Shown: positions 20,620 through 32,465, counted from the stretch's first letter. The stretch: DNA of 64,000 bases from Cepaea nemoralis (GCA_014155875.1 JACEFZ010017697.1:157501-221500), one strand, 5' to 3'. Numbers and translations are program-made. The notes: generated by a model not told the origin, from the letters alone.

Positions 20620-22320
20620 TGGAACGCGGTGGCAGAGATAAAAGCAATGCCGACGAACGGCCTTAGTACCATCAATAAAATTAGTCTGATAGGCAAGTTC
20701 AAATTCTGGGTTCTCCAATTTATGCTTATTCCGACATTCCTGTGGCCACTACTAATATATGATATTGGCGTGACCGCAGTGAGCGACATGGAAGGCAAGA
20801 TAAGCAGGCAAATGAGGAAATGGCTTGGAGTACCCACTTGTCTCACGACTGTCGCATTGTACTGTAAGCAGAGTAAACTCGTCCTCCCGTTCCTGTCCCT
20901 CATGGAAGAGTTCAAAGCCGGAAAAGCCAGACTCGCGATGATGCTGCGCGAGTCTCCAGATATAACGGTCAGCGCTTCGGTTCCCGCCTTGAAAACGGGA
21001 AGGAAGTAGAAGGTTGTCAGCTCGGTCGAAGAGGCCCAGGCTACACTCCAGCTGAAGGAGGTAATGGGCCACACCCATTACCAACCCAGGTTGGTAAGCA
21101 TAGGTTCGGATTCCAAGCAAATGATCGGATGTGGTCCAAGACGACGTCGGCCAATGAACGCAGTGACCTGGTGGTCAAGGAGATCCGCAAGGGGGAAGAT
21201 GACGAAAGAGTCCTGCAAGGCTGCCCAACAGGCGCAGCAAGCGCAGTGTGTGTCATGGGAAGCGATAAGTGCAGAGGTCCAATACGTGGAATGAAATCTG
21301 GCGCATGGCACCACTGCGTCTAAGTTTCATCATCCGATCCCTCTACGATGTCCTGCCATCAGGTGCCAACTTGGTCAAGTGGGGGGTTAACCACCGACCC
21401 GTTCTGTCCCCTCTGTACGAAAGCACACATAGTCCAGACAGCGGAACACGTGCTGTCTGGCTGTAAGGTCGCTCTGGCCCAAGGGCGTTTTACGTGGCGG
21501 CATAGTAAAGTCTTGACTGAGTTGGCCGCCATAATGGACGTCGCAAGAATGAAAGCTAACAAAGAGGGACACAGACCGAGGCCGATGGAGATTTCCTTCG
21601 TCCGAGAGGGGCGCAAAAATGGTAAAGCTGACCACTTGCTGCTTGCCTACCGTCTTCGGCGGTGCGAGGGACTGGCAACTGACCGTAGACCTAAAGGACC
21701 GTGGCAATTACCCTGAGGTGATCTAATGGTTTGGCTTACGGCCTGACATTGTGCTTAGCTCCTCGTCAACCAAGCAGCTAACGCTGATTGAGCTGACCGC
21801 CCCGTACGAATCGAATATTGAGGAGCAGTACTTGTACAAGACAGAGAAGTACAATGAGAAGGTCGCGAGCCTTAAGCGGGAGGATTACAAAGTCAGGCTG
21901 TTCGTCGTCGAGGTAGGAACGCGAGGTCTTGACTCCTCCGTGTTTGATGTGCTGAGACGAATGGGCATTAAAGGACGTGCAAGAGCCTGGGCCCAGAAAA
22001 CAACTGTCTGAGGCAGCCGAAAAGGCCTCGTGCTGGCTGTGGAACTGCCGCAACCTAGATTGGAACATGTCTCGAATCTCCAATCTCGATTGGAACATGT
22101 GGTTAGAAGCGGTATCTGCAATACCAACAATTTCTCAACTAAGACCTCGAACTTTACAACGTCTCGTGTCAGCTCTTTAGCCCTTCCTCTGAACGTTGGT
22201 GGCGAGTCCCAGTGCGGTCAATCACGCAAATGTCGGCCGACGTCCAACCTCCACAATAAAGCGATAATCGACCGTAGGTCGCACCCAGTCCGAGCGCATT
22301 TAACAAGTCTGCCATAGTAA
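20620..22320 (+). pseudogene. Restriction-like-endonuclease LINE, C-terminal half
   Basis: In several broken plus-strand frames it reads INKISLIGKFKFWVLQFMLI and RKWLGVPTCLTTVALYC (after the RT core). A zinc knuckle CPLC...AEHVLSGC follows at about 21410-21465, then the endonuclease region RPDIVL (about 21739) and IELTAPYE, with EVGTRG and MGIKGRARA after it. PD...E/D with a nearby ELT is the restriction-like endonuclease of R2/NeSL/Hero-type LINEs, which replaces the apurinic endonuclease of other LINEs. At least three frameshifts are present, so it is inactive. Confidence 0.8.
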
Positions 22321-22324
22321 CCCC

Positions 22325-23440
22325 CACCTCACATTGTCACGAGATATGCATACTACGTGGTCTAGTCAGTTGCAGACAGACCAAGAGGTGGGTCCGAGTA
22401 GAAAGGAAGAACCCGGCTTCCTAAAAGGGTATGGTATCGTGAACGGGGCACGAAGAAGGCACACGGCAACGGAGATAAGTGGAGGCGACAGAGGCCGTGG
22501 CGAAGGATAGATCTAGCATCCCATGACCACACGTGTCAAGGGGGAGGCACAGACTGCAAGGGCTCTCCCCACCGAGGGAGGGAAGGCTTTAGAGTGAACA
22601 AGGTAACAGCAAAGGGACAAGCTAACATCATGGATAACGAATATGACCGAACGAACGTCTCCACGGCAGGGGACAGACGCCCGGAGTCATGATCCGGACG
22701 GGACCACCCCCAGAAAGTGTTAAGAAATTAAAGGGTCCGAAATGTTAGGGAAAGGGTGTTCTTCTGCAGTGTTTGCCCCGCGTCGGAGTTCCTACGACTA
22801 AGATGTTTTTTTTCGGGGTAGTTCTGGACAGGACACAATTGTAGTCTTTTAGGACTGGGCACATTATGGGATGTTTGAAAAGGGGGTCCACCAACACAAA
22901 TTCAATGATGAGACCCATAATACAATATTTCAGGACTAGGAGGACTAACATATATTTAAAGATCAATGGGTTATGCAAGGACTGGGCTTCCAACGTATAC
23001 TTGAAGATAGGGCTATATGTAGGTGATGAAAGGACTGGGTGACAAACGTATATTTGAGGATGAGGCCCATAATAGAATATCTAATCATGGGAGCACATTA
23101 TGGGACATTTACTAACAGGGACATATTATGGGACATTAAAGGGTGAGTCGCACAATGGGATACTCAACGTCAAGACGCATTTTGAGATGGTAGCCATGAT
23201 GAACTCGACAGTGTTTCGGCGTCCCTCTTTAGTTCCACGCAGCGTTATGGCTACTTCGTGGGCCAGTATATGTTTCTTAACTTGATGAACAAAGGATACT
23301 CCAGCAGCACGTGTTGAGCAGCTTGTTTTAGAGAAGAAGGGCAGAATGTCATACGGGAATGCGTGCCAAATACTTAACCCTTTGAAAATAAAGTTTGTGC
23401 GTTCCTTCGTTGATTTTAACCCACGAGTGCAATGGAGCTG
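22325..23440. other. Intron sequence with weak repeats
   Basis: No gene is seen. Between 22840 and 23150 diverged words such as CATTATGGGA and CCCATAATA recur about five times, suggesting an old tandem repeat with 50-80 bp spacing. Confidence 0.45.
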
Positions 23441-23449
23441 AGTTGAGTT

Positions 23450-23600
23450 GAAGCAAGAACCGACATCACAGCACTAGGGAGATTACCATATGTGTTTCGT
23501 TCTCATCTTCAACAACAAGCGGAGGAGTCCAAAAATCTATGACCCCAACTGCAGGCTGATTATTGTCTGACCGACGCTCGGTGCTCCCAGGGGAGCTTCA
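23450..23600 (-). pseudogene. LINE-B 3' end fragment
   Basis: Contains AAGAACCGACATCACAGCAC, the inverted end of LINE-B just before its stop codon, followed by a decayed protein region. As at 11775, the tail is of (TTCAACTCAAC) type. Confidence 0.65.
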
Positions 23601-23609
23601 GATGTGCCA

Positions 23610-24410
23610 GGGAGCCTTGTAATGGCTAAAAGCTCGACTGTCTGTTCGGTGGAGATAGGTTCGAATTCAAATGGAAACGGAGTTTAAAAACTGATACACA
23701 GAAATAATAATTTCTGGGGAACCTTCGAGGCCACCAAGACCAAAAACAAAAAAAAAAACCACATTCACATGTACTGATTGGAGCTCATAAAAGTAGAAGA
23801 ACGAAGTAGAGAATAGAGAAAAACTAAAACAATAAATTTTTAAAAAAATATCTAATCTGTATTCCTTCTTCTACTTCAACGGGTGCCAATCAATATGTGT
23901 CAATTTGTTTGATTTTCCAGGTCGACACAGCCTAAAATAGTTACCAGAATATGTCTTGAGAAGTAAAGGTGATACATCAGCCACCTAATGCCCATTGGTT
24001 TATACAGGTATGGATTACCACCACGTAACCAATGCATATAAAGATGTATCCACGGCCCCTCATTGTAATTGATAATATGTATCCAAGCAGTTTTATACTA
24101 CGGGTCTGTGATGTGTTAAGGCAAACACATTTTGTAGACCTGAATGCAGGCAGGAATAAATGGCCAGTCTTTTCTTCTATTAGTGGACGACGATCGCGGG
24201 GGTCAAATCCCCGTCCGACCCCCATCCAACCCCTTCCAACACTGCTCATTGCGTAATCAGCGTAGCTCCTTTATCAACCACACTAACGTCCCGGCCACAG
24301 AGGTCACGTCACATGGTTCATGTTCTTTGCTGGATGTTGCGATCGACCCCAACACCAGGCTGATTACTATGCAATTGTACGTTCTGTAGTTTGCCATTGC
24401 TTTCTGAACA
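23610..24410. other. Intron sequence, unassigned
   Basis: Short dispersed words only. GGGTCTGTGATG...TTTTGTA (24105-24140) recurs near 32608-32645. No exon or element boundary is supported. Confidence 0.4.
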
Positions 24411-24514
24411 AGAAGTCAACATGTCAGTCCAACTAACCGATGTATGAAAATATCCCACTACACTGACATCAGCGCACCAGAAGTGTAAAGACGAACGCTC
24501 TAAGGGGAGTTTTT

Positions 24515-24786
24515 TGTGCTTTCTCGCTTTGAACTCAAGCATAGTCCATACACACTACTTCCAGTACTGCTTGACTGAATTTTGTGTGTGGATTAGCTTT
24601 CCCTATTAACAGTGTCCCTCAACACCTCCTAACTTCAGAGGTACTTGTAATTTACGCCCCCAAGTCAAGGACCATAGGTCAACATTTTAGTGTAACTGTC
24701 CGGTGTAGGGGTTGAACCCCTTACCTCGGCATCAGCACACCGGATGTTTAAGAACACGTGTTCTTATCCATTCGGCCATGCTGACC
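24515..24786 (-). mobile_element. tRNA-Leu-derived SINE (family L), copy 2
   Basis: Head GTCAGCATGGCCGAATGG at 24786, variable arm, box B GGGTTCAACCCC, body and 3' end CTTGAGTTCAAAGCG. This is the most complete copy, about 270 bp. A second, headless partial copy lies beside it at 24415-24500. It is in intron 2, 115 bp from GMC exon 2. Confidence 0.88.
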
Positions 24787-24901
24787 TGCAGGGGAGTTTT
24801 AACACGTGCATAATTATGAAGCAGGGAGTCGACGTTAATGCATGTTTCTCTTATATAAAATTTAGCACAGAACAGACAACTGTGTAACTATTGTTACGTA
24901 C

Positions 24902-25110
24902 CCTCTGGTTATATCCCCTGAGTCCGTGTTTTTGTGGTTCGGTGTAATACTCCCAGTCGAACTCTGTGTGCATGACCAAGTGGGACTTGCCCGGTGTCTT
25001 GATGATGTCGTTGCCGCGGTCGTCACCGCCAGCCTCCAGCAGCAGCACGCTGACATCTTTGTCCTCTGAGAGCCGACTGGTCACCACGCTGCCGGTGGAA
25101 CCCGCCCCAA
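24902..25110 (-). CDS. GMC oxidoreductase, exon 2
   Basis: The exon is 209 nt with acceptor CTGTTTCAG before 25110 and donor GTACGT after 24902. With the last base of exon 1 it encodes residues 45-114. These include the FAD-binding IGAGSTGSVV (Rossmann GxGxxG), SVLLLEAGG with Glu70 that would bind the ribose, and EFDWEYYTEPQ, the F-x-W-x-(Y/F) landmark of the family. It is in phase 0 at its 3' border. The flanking TA-bordered mariner begins 64 bp upstream. Confidence 0.95.
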
Positions 25111-25138
25111 CTGAAACAGATGGCAGTAATGTTGACGT

Positions 25139-25173
25139 AATGTAGAATGGTGCAAGAAGTTGGTTGTAATATA
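25139..25173. repeat. Left remnant of the 30-bp minisatellite split by mariner
   Basis: GTAGAATGGTGCAAGAAGTT followed by GGTTGTAATATA is one unit of the array that resumes at 27739. It ends in TA, the mariner target site. Confidence 0.9.
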
Positions 25174-25214
25174 TTAGGGACGTTCATTTGAAACCCGTTC
25201 CAATACCTTCATTA

Positions 25215-25618
25215 CAAAAGCATGAAAGAAACATTACAAGGTGTGGTAGAATTAAACAAAGCATTCATTTTTAATGAATTATGCACCATGGACACAATTA
25301 TTATACCATGGACAGCCAGAAAGACCAATGAACAACTTCAAGAAACAAATGAAGATCGTAAACTGATTAGAGATATTAGACGTAGACAGTCACAATATTT
25401 TGGGCATATTATGAGAGGAAATGATCTGGAGAACTTGGTGACAACTGGTAAGATCGAGGGGAACAGACCAAGGGGAAGACCTAGAAGCAAATACCTGGAT
25501 GGCTTGGCCTTGTGGCATGGTCGAGACAGAAACACGGAGCTGATCCACGACTCTGATGATCGAGTGAGATGGCAGAACATGACCGCCCACGCTTACCGAC
25601 ATGGCACATGATGGATAG
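25215..25618 (+). pseudogene. LINE-D 3' fragment nested in mariner
   Basis: The plus-strand frame encodes RKTNEQLQETNEDRKLIRDI, then FGHIMRGNDLENLVTTGKIE, GRPRSKYLDGLALWHGRD and a stop. This is the C-terminal end of an RTE-like LINE. It lies between the transposase stop and the mariner terminal repeat. Other LINE-D pieces occupy 34690-37780. Confidence 0.8.
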
Positions 25619-25637
25619 ATGGACCATGGGTTGGTCA

Positions 25638-26625
25638 GAAGAAGTCGTCGTAGGCATTCAGGCAAGCATCCCACTGCTTAGGTAGGCGGCGAATGCCGTC
25701 AGCAAAAAAAGGATTGTGGTTGCTCACTGAACTGTTTACCGCGTTCATTACGTCTGCATCTGTGTGCAATCGTTGCCCCATGAGAGCTTTGTTTAGAGGT
25801 CCGAACACATGAAAATCACATGATGACAAACCAGGACTATAGGCTGGATGTTGCAGAATGTCCCACTTCTTCCTTGCTAATGCTTCCTACACAATCTTTG
25901 CGACATGCGGACGTGCAACAAAATTACACCGCGAGAAAGCATGCCGGGTCGTTTATTCTTGATTTCTTTTTGCAGCTTGTCTTATGTTTGCAAATAGTGG
26001 GTAGAGTTGATGTTAACATCATGTTCTTTAAAGTCGGCCAACAATATCCCTTCATGGTAAAAAAAAATGCGCTCAGAATAACCTGTCAGCGGAAACCTGT
26101 AATTTGAATGAATTATTTGGCTTTTGGTGATCCAGCATGCTTGCATTGCATGCTCGCTTTCTCTCTTTTGCTGTTTGGCTCAAAGTGGTGACACCATGAT
26201 TCATCGCCTGCCACTATGCGGAAGAGAAATGCATCCTCCTCCACTCTGTAACGCAGCAAGTGGCTCAAACACCATCCCATGCATTTCTCTTTTTGGTGGT
26301 CGGTCAACATCCGTGGTACCCACTGTGAACACACCTTCCGATATTGCAGTTTCTTACGAACGACCTGTTGAATTGTCCCAATTGACACATCAAATTCTTT
26401 CGCTAGCGAACGTATGCTTCGATAACGGTTCATCTGTACTGCTGCATCAATTTTGGCGATGATTTTTTCTGTTGCAACAATATGCGCTTGACCCGGCCGT
26501 CGTCGATCTGTCGTGAACTGACGTCCTTTCCGAAATAATCGTGCCCAGTCTGTCACTGTCTTCGACACACATTTGCTACCGTACGCTGGCTGCATTCGTC
26601 GATGTAACGTGCGTGGGTCTTAGTA
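25638..26625 (-). pseudogene. mariner transposase, broken
   Basis: The first part (26595 to 26113) is open. It has a helix-turn-helix stretch (SLAKEFDVSIGTIQQVVRKK) and the first catalytic region VAGDESWCHHFEP. The last part (25829-25635) has SSCDFHVFGPL with the third catalytic Asp. Stops and frameshifts lie between, and the region of the second Asp is scrambled. The N-terminus before LHRRMQPAYG is missing, so it is not functional. The spelling of the first motif suggests a cecropia-like mariner, but this is tentative. Confidence 0.85.
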
Positions 26626-27738
26626 TAACTTGGGTCATTGTACTACTTAAGAATGAGAGATTTACAACAAAGGGTCATAGATGTGAAGAAGAAATTAGAG
26701 TGGATGTGAGGTCAGAGAAGTCGATTAAGAAATCCAAAACTAAGGTGGGCCTGAAACACAATGGAGGATATATCACAGAGGCATCTGTCGAAGTCACGTA
26801 TGCATAGAGAAAACGTGATAGCTCAGAAATGTGAGATTGTTAGAACACGTAGGGGGTTAAGAGGGAATCACCAATGAGATGCGAATACGTGACAGAAAAT
26901 TAAGAAACAAAGAAGAATTCTAAATGTAATTTTCATGAGGAATGATAATTGGGATCAGGGGGTTAAATAATGTTCTTGGAAGGTCTCTGGAAAAAGTGAA
27001 TAAGAAAACAGACTGGGAAAATGAGGGGGAGTTAAGTTGCGGCGGAGTTAGGGACAACTTCGGCTGGCGGATTGTTTGATAATCGAGTCTGTGTTTAAGT
27101 GTAGAGATCTAGCCCGGGAGTGGATTTTCGGAGTGGTGCTAGTTGGTTGTTGGGAAGCTAGGCGTAACTGTCAATGTGCACTAGTTGAATGAGGCCTAGT
27201 GAAGACAATGTTATAGTAAAAAGTAATTCCTAACGATGATGGATTATTTACTACAAAACTTCCTGGAATAATGTTATACATGTCACCATGTTCATCTATA
27301 ATTAAACGAAGTTGTGAGTGCAACACCGACCGTCTCAAGTGACTCATAGCTGTTGATTAGAATAATGATCTGTGTTGTCATATCTGGGGCTGATCCATCC
27401 TGCACTCCTCAGAGATAGCTGCAAAGTATCGGGACCTTAGACAACGGCCAATCTCATCCTGTTTGCAGAAGATTGTGACAGTCGGTGAATGTCCACTGGT
27501 CAATATCCTTCAAATGAACAAAACTGATTCACCGCTCTTAGAGCGTCTTTTGGCGTATATTGGATCAACCAGGCCATTTTCTCAACGGTCAGAAACAGAA
27601 CCTATGCATCATGGAACGATAAGCACGCGCTCTGTTATTTATTGGTCAGTACTTATCACATGACTATGGCATGACCATGTCCAACGTACGTAATTACGCA
27701 CGGTGCGGCATGAACGGATTTCAAATGAACGCCCCTTA

Positions 27739-28105
27739 TAGAATAGTGCAAGAAATTGGTCGTAAATATAGAATGGTGCAAGCAGTTGGTCATAATATAT
27801 AATGGCGCAAGCAGTTGGTCGTAATACAGAATGGTGAAAGAAGTTGATCGTAACATAGAATGGTGCAAGAAGTTGGTCGTAATACAGAATGGTGAAAGAA
27901 GTTGATCGTAACATAGAATGGTGCAAGAAGTTGGTCGTAATAAAAAATGGTGAAAGAAGTTGATCGTAACATAGAATGGTGCAAGAAGTTGGTCGTAATA
28001 AAGAATGGTGAAGGAAGTTGATCGTAACATAGAATGATGCAAGAAGTTGGTCGTAATATAGGATGGTGCAAGAAGTTGATCGTAATATAGGATGGTGCAA
28101 GAAGG
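27739..28105. repeat. 30-bp minisatellite with dimeric higher order
   Basis: About 12 units of TAGAATGGTGCAAGAAGTTG plus GTCGTAATA alternate with a variant (GGTGAAAGAAGTTGATCGTA), giving a 60-bp dimer in the middle. It is the right part of the array split by mariner. Confidence 0.93.
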
Positions 28106-28149
28106 GATGGTCAGGTTCCGCAGAGAATCAACAAGAACTGAAATTTGCA

Positions 28150-28545
28150 TGGGGGTGAGTTGAGATGGGTTGTATTGAGTTTAGTTGGATTTGGTTAGGG
28201 TGAATTGAGTTGAGCTGAGGTGAGATGAACAGAGTTGAGCTGAGGTGAGATGACCAGAGTTGAGTGGAGGTGAGGTGAGTTGAAGTGAATTGATTTGTGT
28301 TGAGGTGAGGTGAGGTGAGTTAAAGTGAGGTGAGCAGAAATGAGTTGAACTGAGGTGAAGTAAGCTGAATTGAGTTGAGTTGAGTTGGTGAAATGATTTG
28401 TGTTGAGTTGAGTTCAGTTGAGTTAGGCTGAGTTGAGCTGAGTTGATTTGAGCTGATTTAAAATTAGTTGAGTTGAGTTGAAGTGAGCTGAGTTGCGTTC
28501 AGCTGAAAAGAGGTGAGTTGAGAAGATTTGAGTACACATTTTGCG
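28150..28545. repeat. Pentanucleotide-like (TGAGT/TGAGC/TGAGG)n region
   Basis: Degenerate 5- and 10-bp words of TGAGTTGAGT type extend for nearly 400 bp. They resemble the (ACTCA)n-type tail of LINE-B copies at 11760-11790 and 23430-23450. Confidence 0.85.
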
Positions 28546-28970
28546 ATAGATCTATCTGTACCCCGTGGTCCATGTAAGTAAAAAGAAAAACCCCAAAACG
28601 TTGCTATGAGGGAAATCCTACACATGACAATAACGCCGACGGCCAAGCTTAGACTCTTGCAGTAAGTTAATGATCCTTGTACGCGTCCCATACAATGTGG
28701 CATATGGTGCTAGACGCATGGTTTCCCCTCGGTGGTCATCGATTTGAATTGGCATCACGACGGAATTTTACAAAAAAAAAACAATTACCGAGTCCCAGGT
28801 CTAACCCAGCTTCCAATGGGTACCATGACATGATCTGGGAAATACAAGTGGTCGGTATGGTACTGACGATCTCATTCTTCGAGTGCCGCTTGTTCTGAAG
28901 AAAAAAGGGCCTGGCACTATATGCGCCGGAAGGCGTGAATTAAGGCCCTTGACTTGACTTATAATTCACA
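28546..28970. other. Intron sequence, unassigned
   Basis: No recognisable gene or repeat. Confidence 0.4.
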
Positions 28971-28974
28971 TAGA

Positions 28975-29160
28975 GAGTCGCGGTGGTACAGTAGCTACTA
29001 TGCTTGCCCTCTGACCCGCTGGTCATGTGTTCGGATCTCTTCGGGAACAAATGTGCTTGGAGTTGTGACAAACTAGACATCAATAAGTCTAGTCGGTCAT
29101 ACGTGGAAGTACATGTGTTCCTGCAGCCAGGCATTTGGGGTTGACAGGTTTGAATCCCCG
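28975..29160 (+). mobile_element. tRNA-like SINE head region
   Basis: TCGCGGTGGTACAGTAGCT resembles box A, and TGTGTTCGGATCTC lies where box B should be, though weak. The body is not matched to the other families. Confidence 0.45.
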
Positions 29161-29229
29161 TGGATTAGCCATATCATTCTATTTTTTTTAATGTTTTCTA
29201 TTGTGCCCACTAGATCTGTGGCAATTAGT

Positions 29230-29440
29230 AATACGGCATATCGCGTTCGAAACACAGCTGCGGGCGATTTGGCAGCAGAGCGACCTGCGTTGGTTTTCAT
29301 ACAATAGTATGATCGCTGGTCGTTCAAAAGCAATGGCAAACTATTGAATGTAAACATGCTGAGAAATAACAAACAACCAATAAATGTTGAGGATGACTGT
29401 GACGTCCTGTTAAGGAAATGTAACTAACTTTAATTAGTGT
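29230..29440 (+). mobile_element. SINE family C copy
   Basis: Contains GGGCGATTTGGCAGCAGAGC, CAAAAGCAATGGCAAACTA and GACTGTGACGTCCTGTTAAG, in the same order as 46055-46275. Confidence 0.7.
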
Positions 29441-29744
29441 GTCCTCTAATCTCTACTTCCTTCATCTACTTCAATGAGCTCCAATCAAAATAAGCAAATA
29501 GTTTATGTGCATTCCTGGTCAAGGGTTCCCCAGCTGATATTCCAATGTATTGCGGTCAGCACGTATTGCCAGGCTGATGTCATTCAACTCTACGTCCAGC
29601 GCGAGCTCCCCTGCAATACACATGGCAGTAGGGAGGAATTAACATCTCCTAAATATGTGTTCTACTTTCGTCGCCCGCTAAGGTGAATGAAAAACGTAAC
29701 ACCTGTAGCTCTGTACACAGTAGGATGGCCCTAACAAATCACAA

Positions 29745-30320
29745 TCTCATAGTTGGTTCCTTCTTAGTGAAATATTTTTAGGGATTACTTTAAGAATCTG
29801 ACCCTCAGTACGCCAAATCCAATTGCATTTATTAATTTACATGCAGATGCCAGTCTACCTACTTCGGCAGAACAGAGAGGCAGTTAAACAGCAAGGTGGT
29901 CGAGCACAAATCCAAGTGGATTAAGATAATAATAAACAAAGACACCAGGAATCTTGCCAAGCTGTCACACCTCAAACCTCTCATGTCATCGATTGGACGG
30001 CACAATTTGGAAACCGGTCACTTGATTGATAATGACAATGCGTTTTACGTGTTGTTTAACACACAAAATGGTCACTTTTTAACGGTCGCTGAAGCCATCG
30101 CCATTAATCGACAGTTGTCAGCCTTGTGTAAACTGAAACATGATAGTCAGTTTAAAATTACCGTGGTAGACAATTGATTTTGCTGTGTGAATATGTGTAT
30201 ATTTCAGCTTGAAGGACTTATCTAATCATTTTAGTTCATGTTGTGTGATTTCTGCTTTATGTACCTTACGAGACGCAGCGAAATATGCCAATCGTAATAT
30301 CTATTGTTTGTGTCTTCGTT
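29745..30320 (+). mobile_element. Penelope-like element 3' part with GIY-YIG relic, copy 2
   Basis: The coding part 29803-30177 has the same order as copy 1: SNCIY (then a stop), TCRC, YFGRTERQL, VVEHKSKW, SSIGRHNLETGH and AEAIAINRQ. YIG is changed to YFG and one in-frame stop is visible. The 3' flank (GAAATATGCCAATCGTAATA, TCTATTGTTTGTGTC) matches copy 1. It lies in intron 1. Confidence 0.8.
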
Positions 30321-30539
30321 ATTCAAACTAACTTTTGTATATTGTTTATGTAGTTGTATCAATGCATGCATATTGCTTGTGTGCAGACGAGACCTCTACC
30401 CGCAATGTCCATTTTGTCTCTTTTTATTGTGTTCTGGTATAGATTGTCAATTCTACTTCATGATTACGTTGATGTACCCAAATAACGACAGCGTTTCGCA
30501 GAATAACCAGTGATCGGTCATTTTCCCATTACCCCGACC

Positions 30540-31200
30540 CCGTTCAACCTCATAGGCATAGTTATAATTGGGCATGAGAGTGCATGAACCGGGAGAAGTG
30601 GCAAGAGATCCAGAGCCTCATATTAATAATCCTGCGACAAATTAGCCACGTTCATGTTTTTTTTTTATAAGGGCTCGCGTTTCCCCTGGACAAGAGCCGC
30701 CCCATGAGAATCCACGTTCCTGTGTGTCTTTCAGATGATGGCCTCTGCTAGTGGCCTTGGCAAGTTCAAGTGTAGATGAATCTACACTTTGTGACAGAGA
30801 GTCATTTTTTTAAACAGGCCTCTTACTCCGATTATGTGCCTTTCCACCCAGTGTGGTCCAACAAAGCCGTCTGCCAGTGTTAGTGATTTGGTGATTTGAT
30901 ATTTGCAGTTTGGATGACCGCTTCTGCGAGCTGGTCAGATCAAGTGCAGATAAATCTACACATTCATCTTAGCCAAAAAGTCGAGTCTTTGAGAAAATTA
31001 GCAACATTTCCGTAATTAATGTTTCTTAAAGATCGGCTCGCGGGTCCCTAGGGGCCAGAGCCACCCCATCAGATCCCCACGTACCTGTGTGTCATTCGGT
31101 TGACCGCCTCTGTTAGTGGCCGGGCAAGATCAAGAACATATATTACACATTGCTCTTAGCAAGAAGGCCGATATCAGCCATATTTCGGTAATTAAATTGA
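30540..31200. repeat. Diverged tandem repeat of about 180 bp
   Basis: Blocks containing GGTCARATCAAGTGCAGATA-like words, CTACAC and CTCGCG...AGAGCC...CCCCAT recur at about 30670, 30860 and 31030. They are strongly diverged (perhaps 70% by eye). The origin is unknown. Confidence 0.6.
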
Positions 31201-31204
31201 AATG

Positions 31205-31765
31205 GATTATTGTCCATAGGAGGTACTGGCGCATGATACTTTAAATCCCGTCTAATTTAAATACGCATTATTTTCTGCGGAATACTCACTTTCTTACATG
31301 TAAAAATTATACCAAGTCTTTTTTCTTCCTTTCTTAGAAACATGTTTATCTTCATGACATATATTCCGCTGCCATGTCAATAAAAAAAATAGATAATTTC
31401 TGAGATAGTAGACTTGCTATCATACATTTAGGTAAGACTACAGAACTTTAAAAGTAATGTCGCATTTAACTTTCACGGCGACAACGTTGCTCGCCACAAT
31501 GTGGTTGCCCTTTCCTTTGCCTTCATATGAACGATAACAGGCAAAATGGCCTGTGCAGACAATGGCACTATTTTTCTGCCTGGCAGTCAGCTTTGACAGG
31601 TTATGTTCACGTCACCGGGACGGTATATGGTAGAGTAAACAAGGTCACGAGTGTTTTTATGAAGTGAATAAATGTACTACCTGGCAGGTGTGATGTTATC
31701 GGGTAGGTCACGAGCCATTTAACTACCAAATCAGCTGGCAGGACCGGGTTGGCACATTCACATCC
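31205..31765. other. Intron sequence, unassigned
   Basis: No recognisable gene or repeat. Confidence 0.4.
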
Positions 31766-31767
31766 AG

Positions 31768-31769
<2 letters not shown>

Positions 31770-31847
<78 letters not shown>

Positions 31848-31850
31848 TTT
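31770..31850. repeat. (TTTC)n microsatellite
   Basis: About 20 uninterrupted TTTC units. Confidence 0.97.
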
Positions 31851-32139
31851 CATTCGCTGTCCCTGTCTGGGATTCAGTCAACATCATTCATCTCTTTCCG
31901 TTTGATCAATGTAACTTTCAGATGGCATAAATCCACACACCTGTCTCAGGTGAGTGTCACCTCTATCACAGGATCAGACAGCAGGTTCTCTACCTACGTC
32001 AGTAGGCAAGTTAACAGGTAAGCAGACCGCTTTCACCCTGCTAATGACATTCACCCGCCACTTAAGATGTCACACAACAGAGAAGACGCCACAATCAGCT
32101 AATGTGACATTACGGGTGCCCACCAACTTGACTTCTTAC

Positions 32140-32235
32140 ATGTATACCAACATAATCATCAAGATGATCGTCAACATCATGATCAACACCATCATCAACA
32201 TCATGATCAACATCATCAACATCACCATCAGCTCT
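32140..32235. repeat. Degenerate (CATCAA/CATCAT)n triplet region
   Basis: Mixed ATCATCAAC and ATGATCAAC words. Confidence 0.8.
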
Positions 32236-32239
32236 GCCA

Positions 32240-32465
32240 ACTGGCATAGGCATTCATGTCTCTCCACATATCTCAATCCTTGGTGTTCTGGATCCACTCT
32301 GCTGATGATATTCCTCCATGCCACCATTTCAGACCATCCAGCATCATTTCTCCTTTGTGTGCCTCTGATTCTCCCACTGATTGTTCCACTCCTCGCGATG
32401 TATTTTCAACGTCTCTCTTCTCACCACATGACCAATAAATACTGTATGCCTCTGTGTTATAATTG
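32240..32465 (-). pseudogene. LINE-E fragment
   Basis: The minus strand encodes RRETLKIHREEW, then CWMV and NGGMEEYHQQSGSRTPRIE with a stop and MPM. This is the C-terminal end of LINE-E. Confidence 0.65.

Larger units (their letters stand above)
25174..27738 (-). mobile_element. mariner-family transposon, 2565 bp, with internal insertions
   Basis: The terminal repeats TTAGGGACGTTCATTTGAAA (25174) and, inverted, TAAGGGGCGTTCATTTGAAA (ending 27738) are 27-bp near-identical inverted repeats flanked by TA on both sides (25172-25173 and 27739-27740). Inside, on the minus strand, is a decayed transposase (25638-26625). A normal mariner is about 1.3 kb; the excess comes from an RTE-like LINE piece (25215-25618) and about 1.1 kb of unassigned DNA at 26630-27700 where the transposase N-terminus should be. 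Confidence 0.88.
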
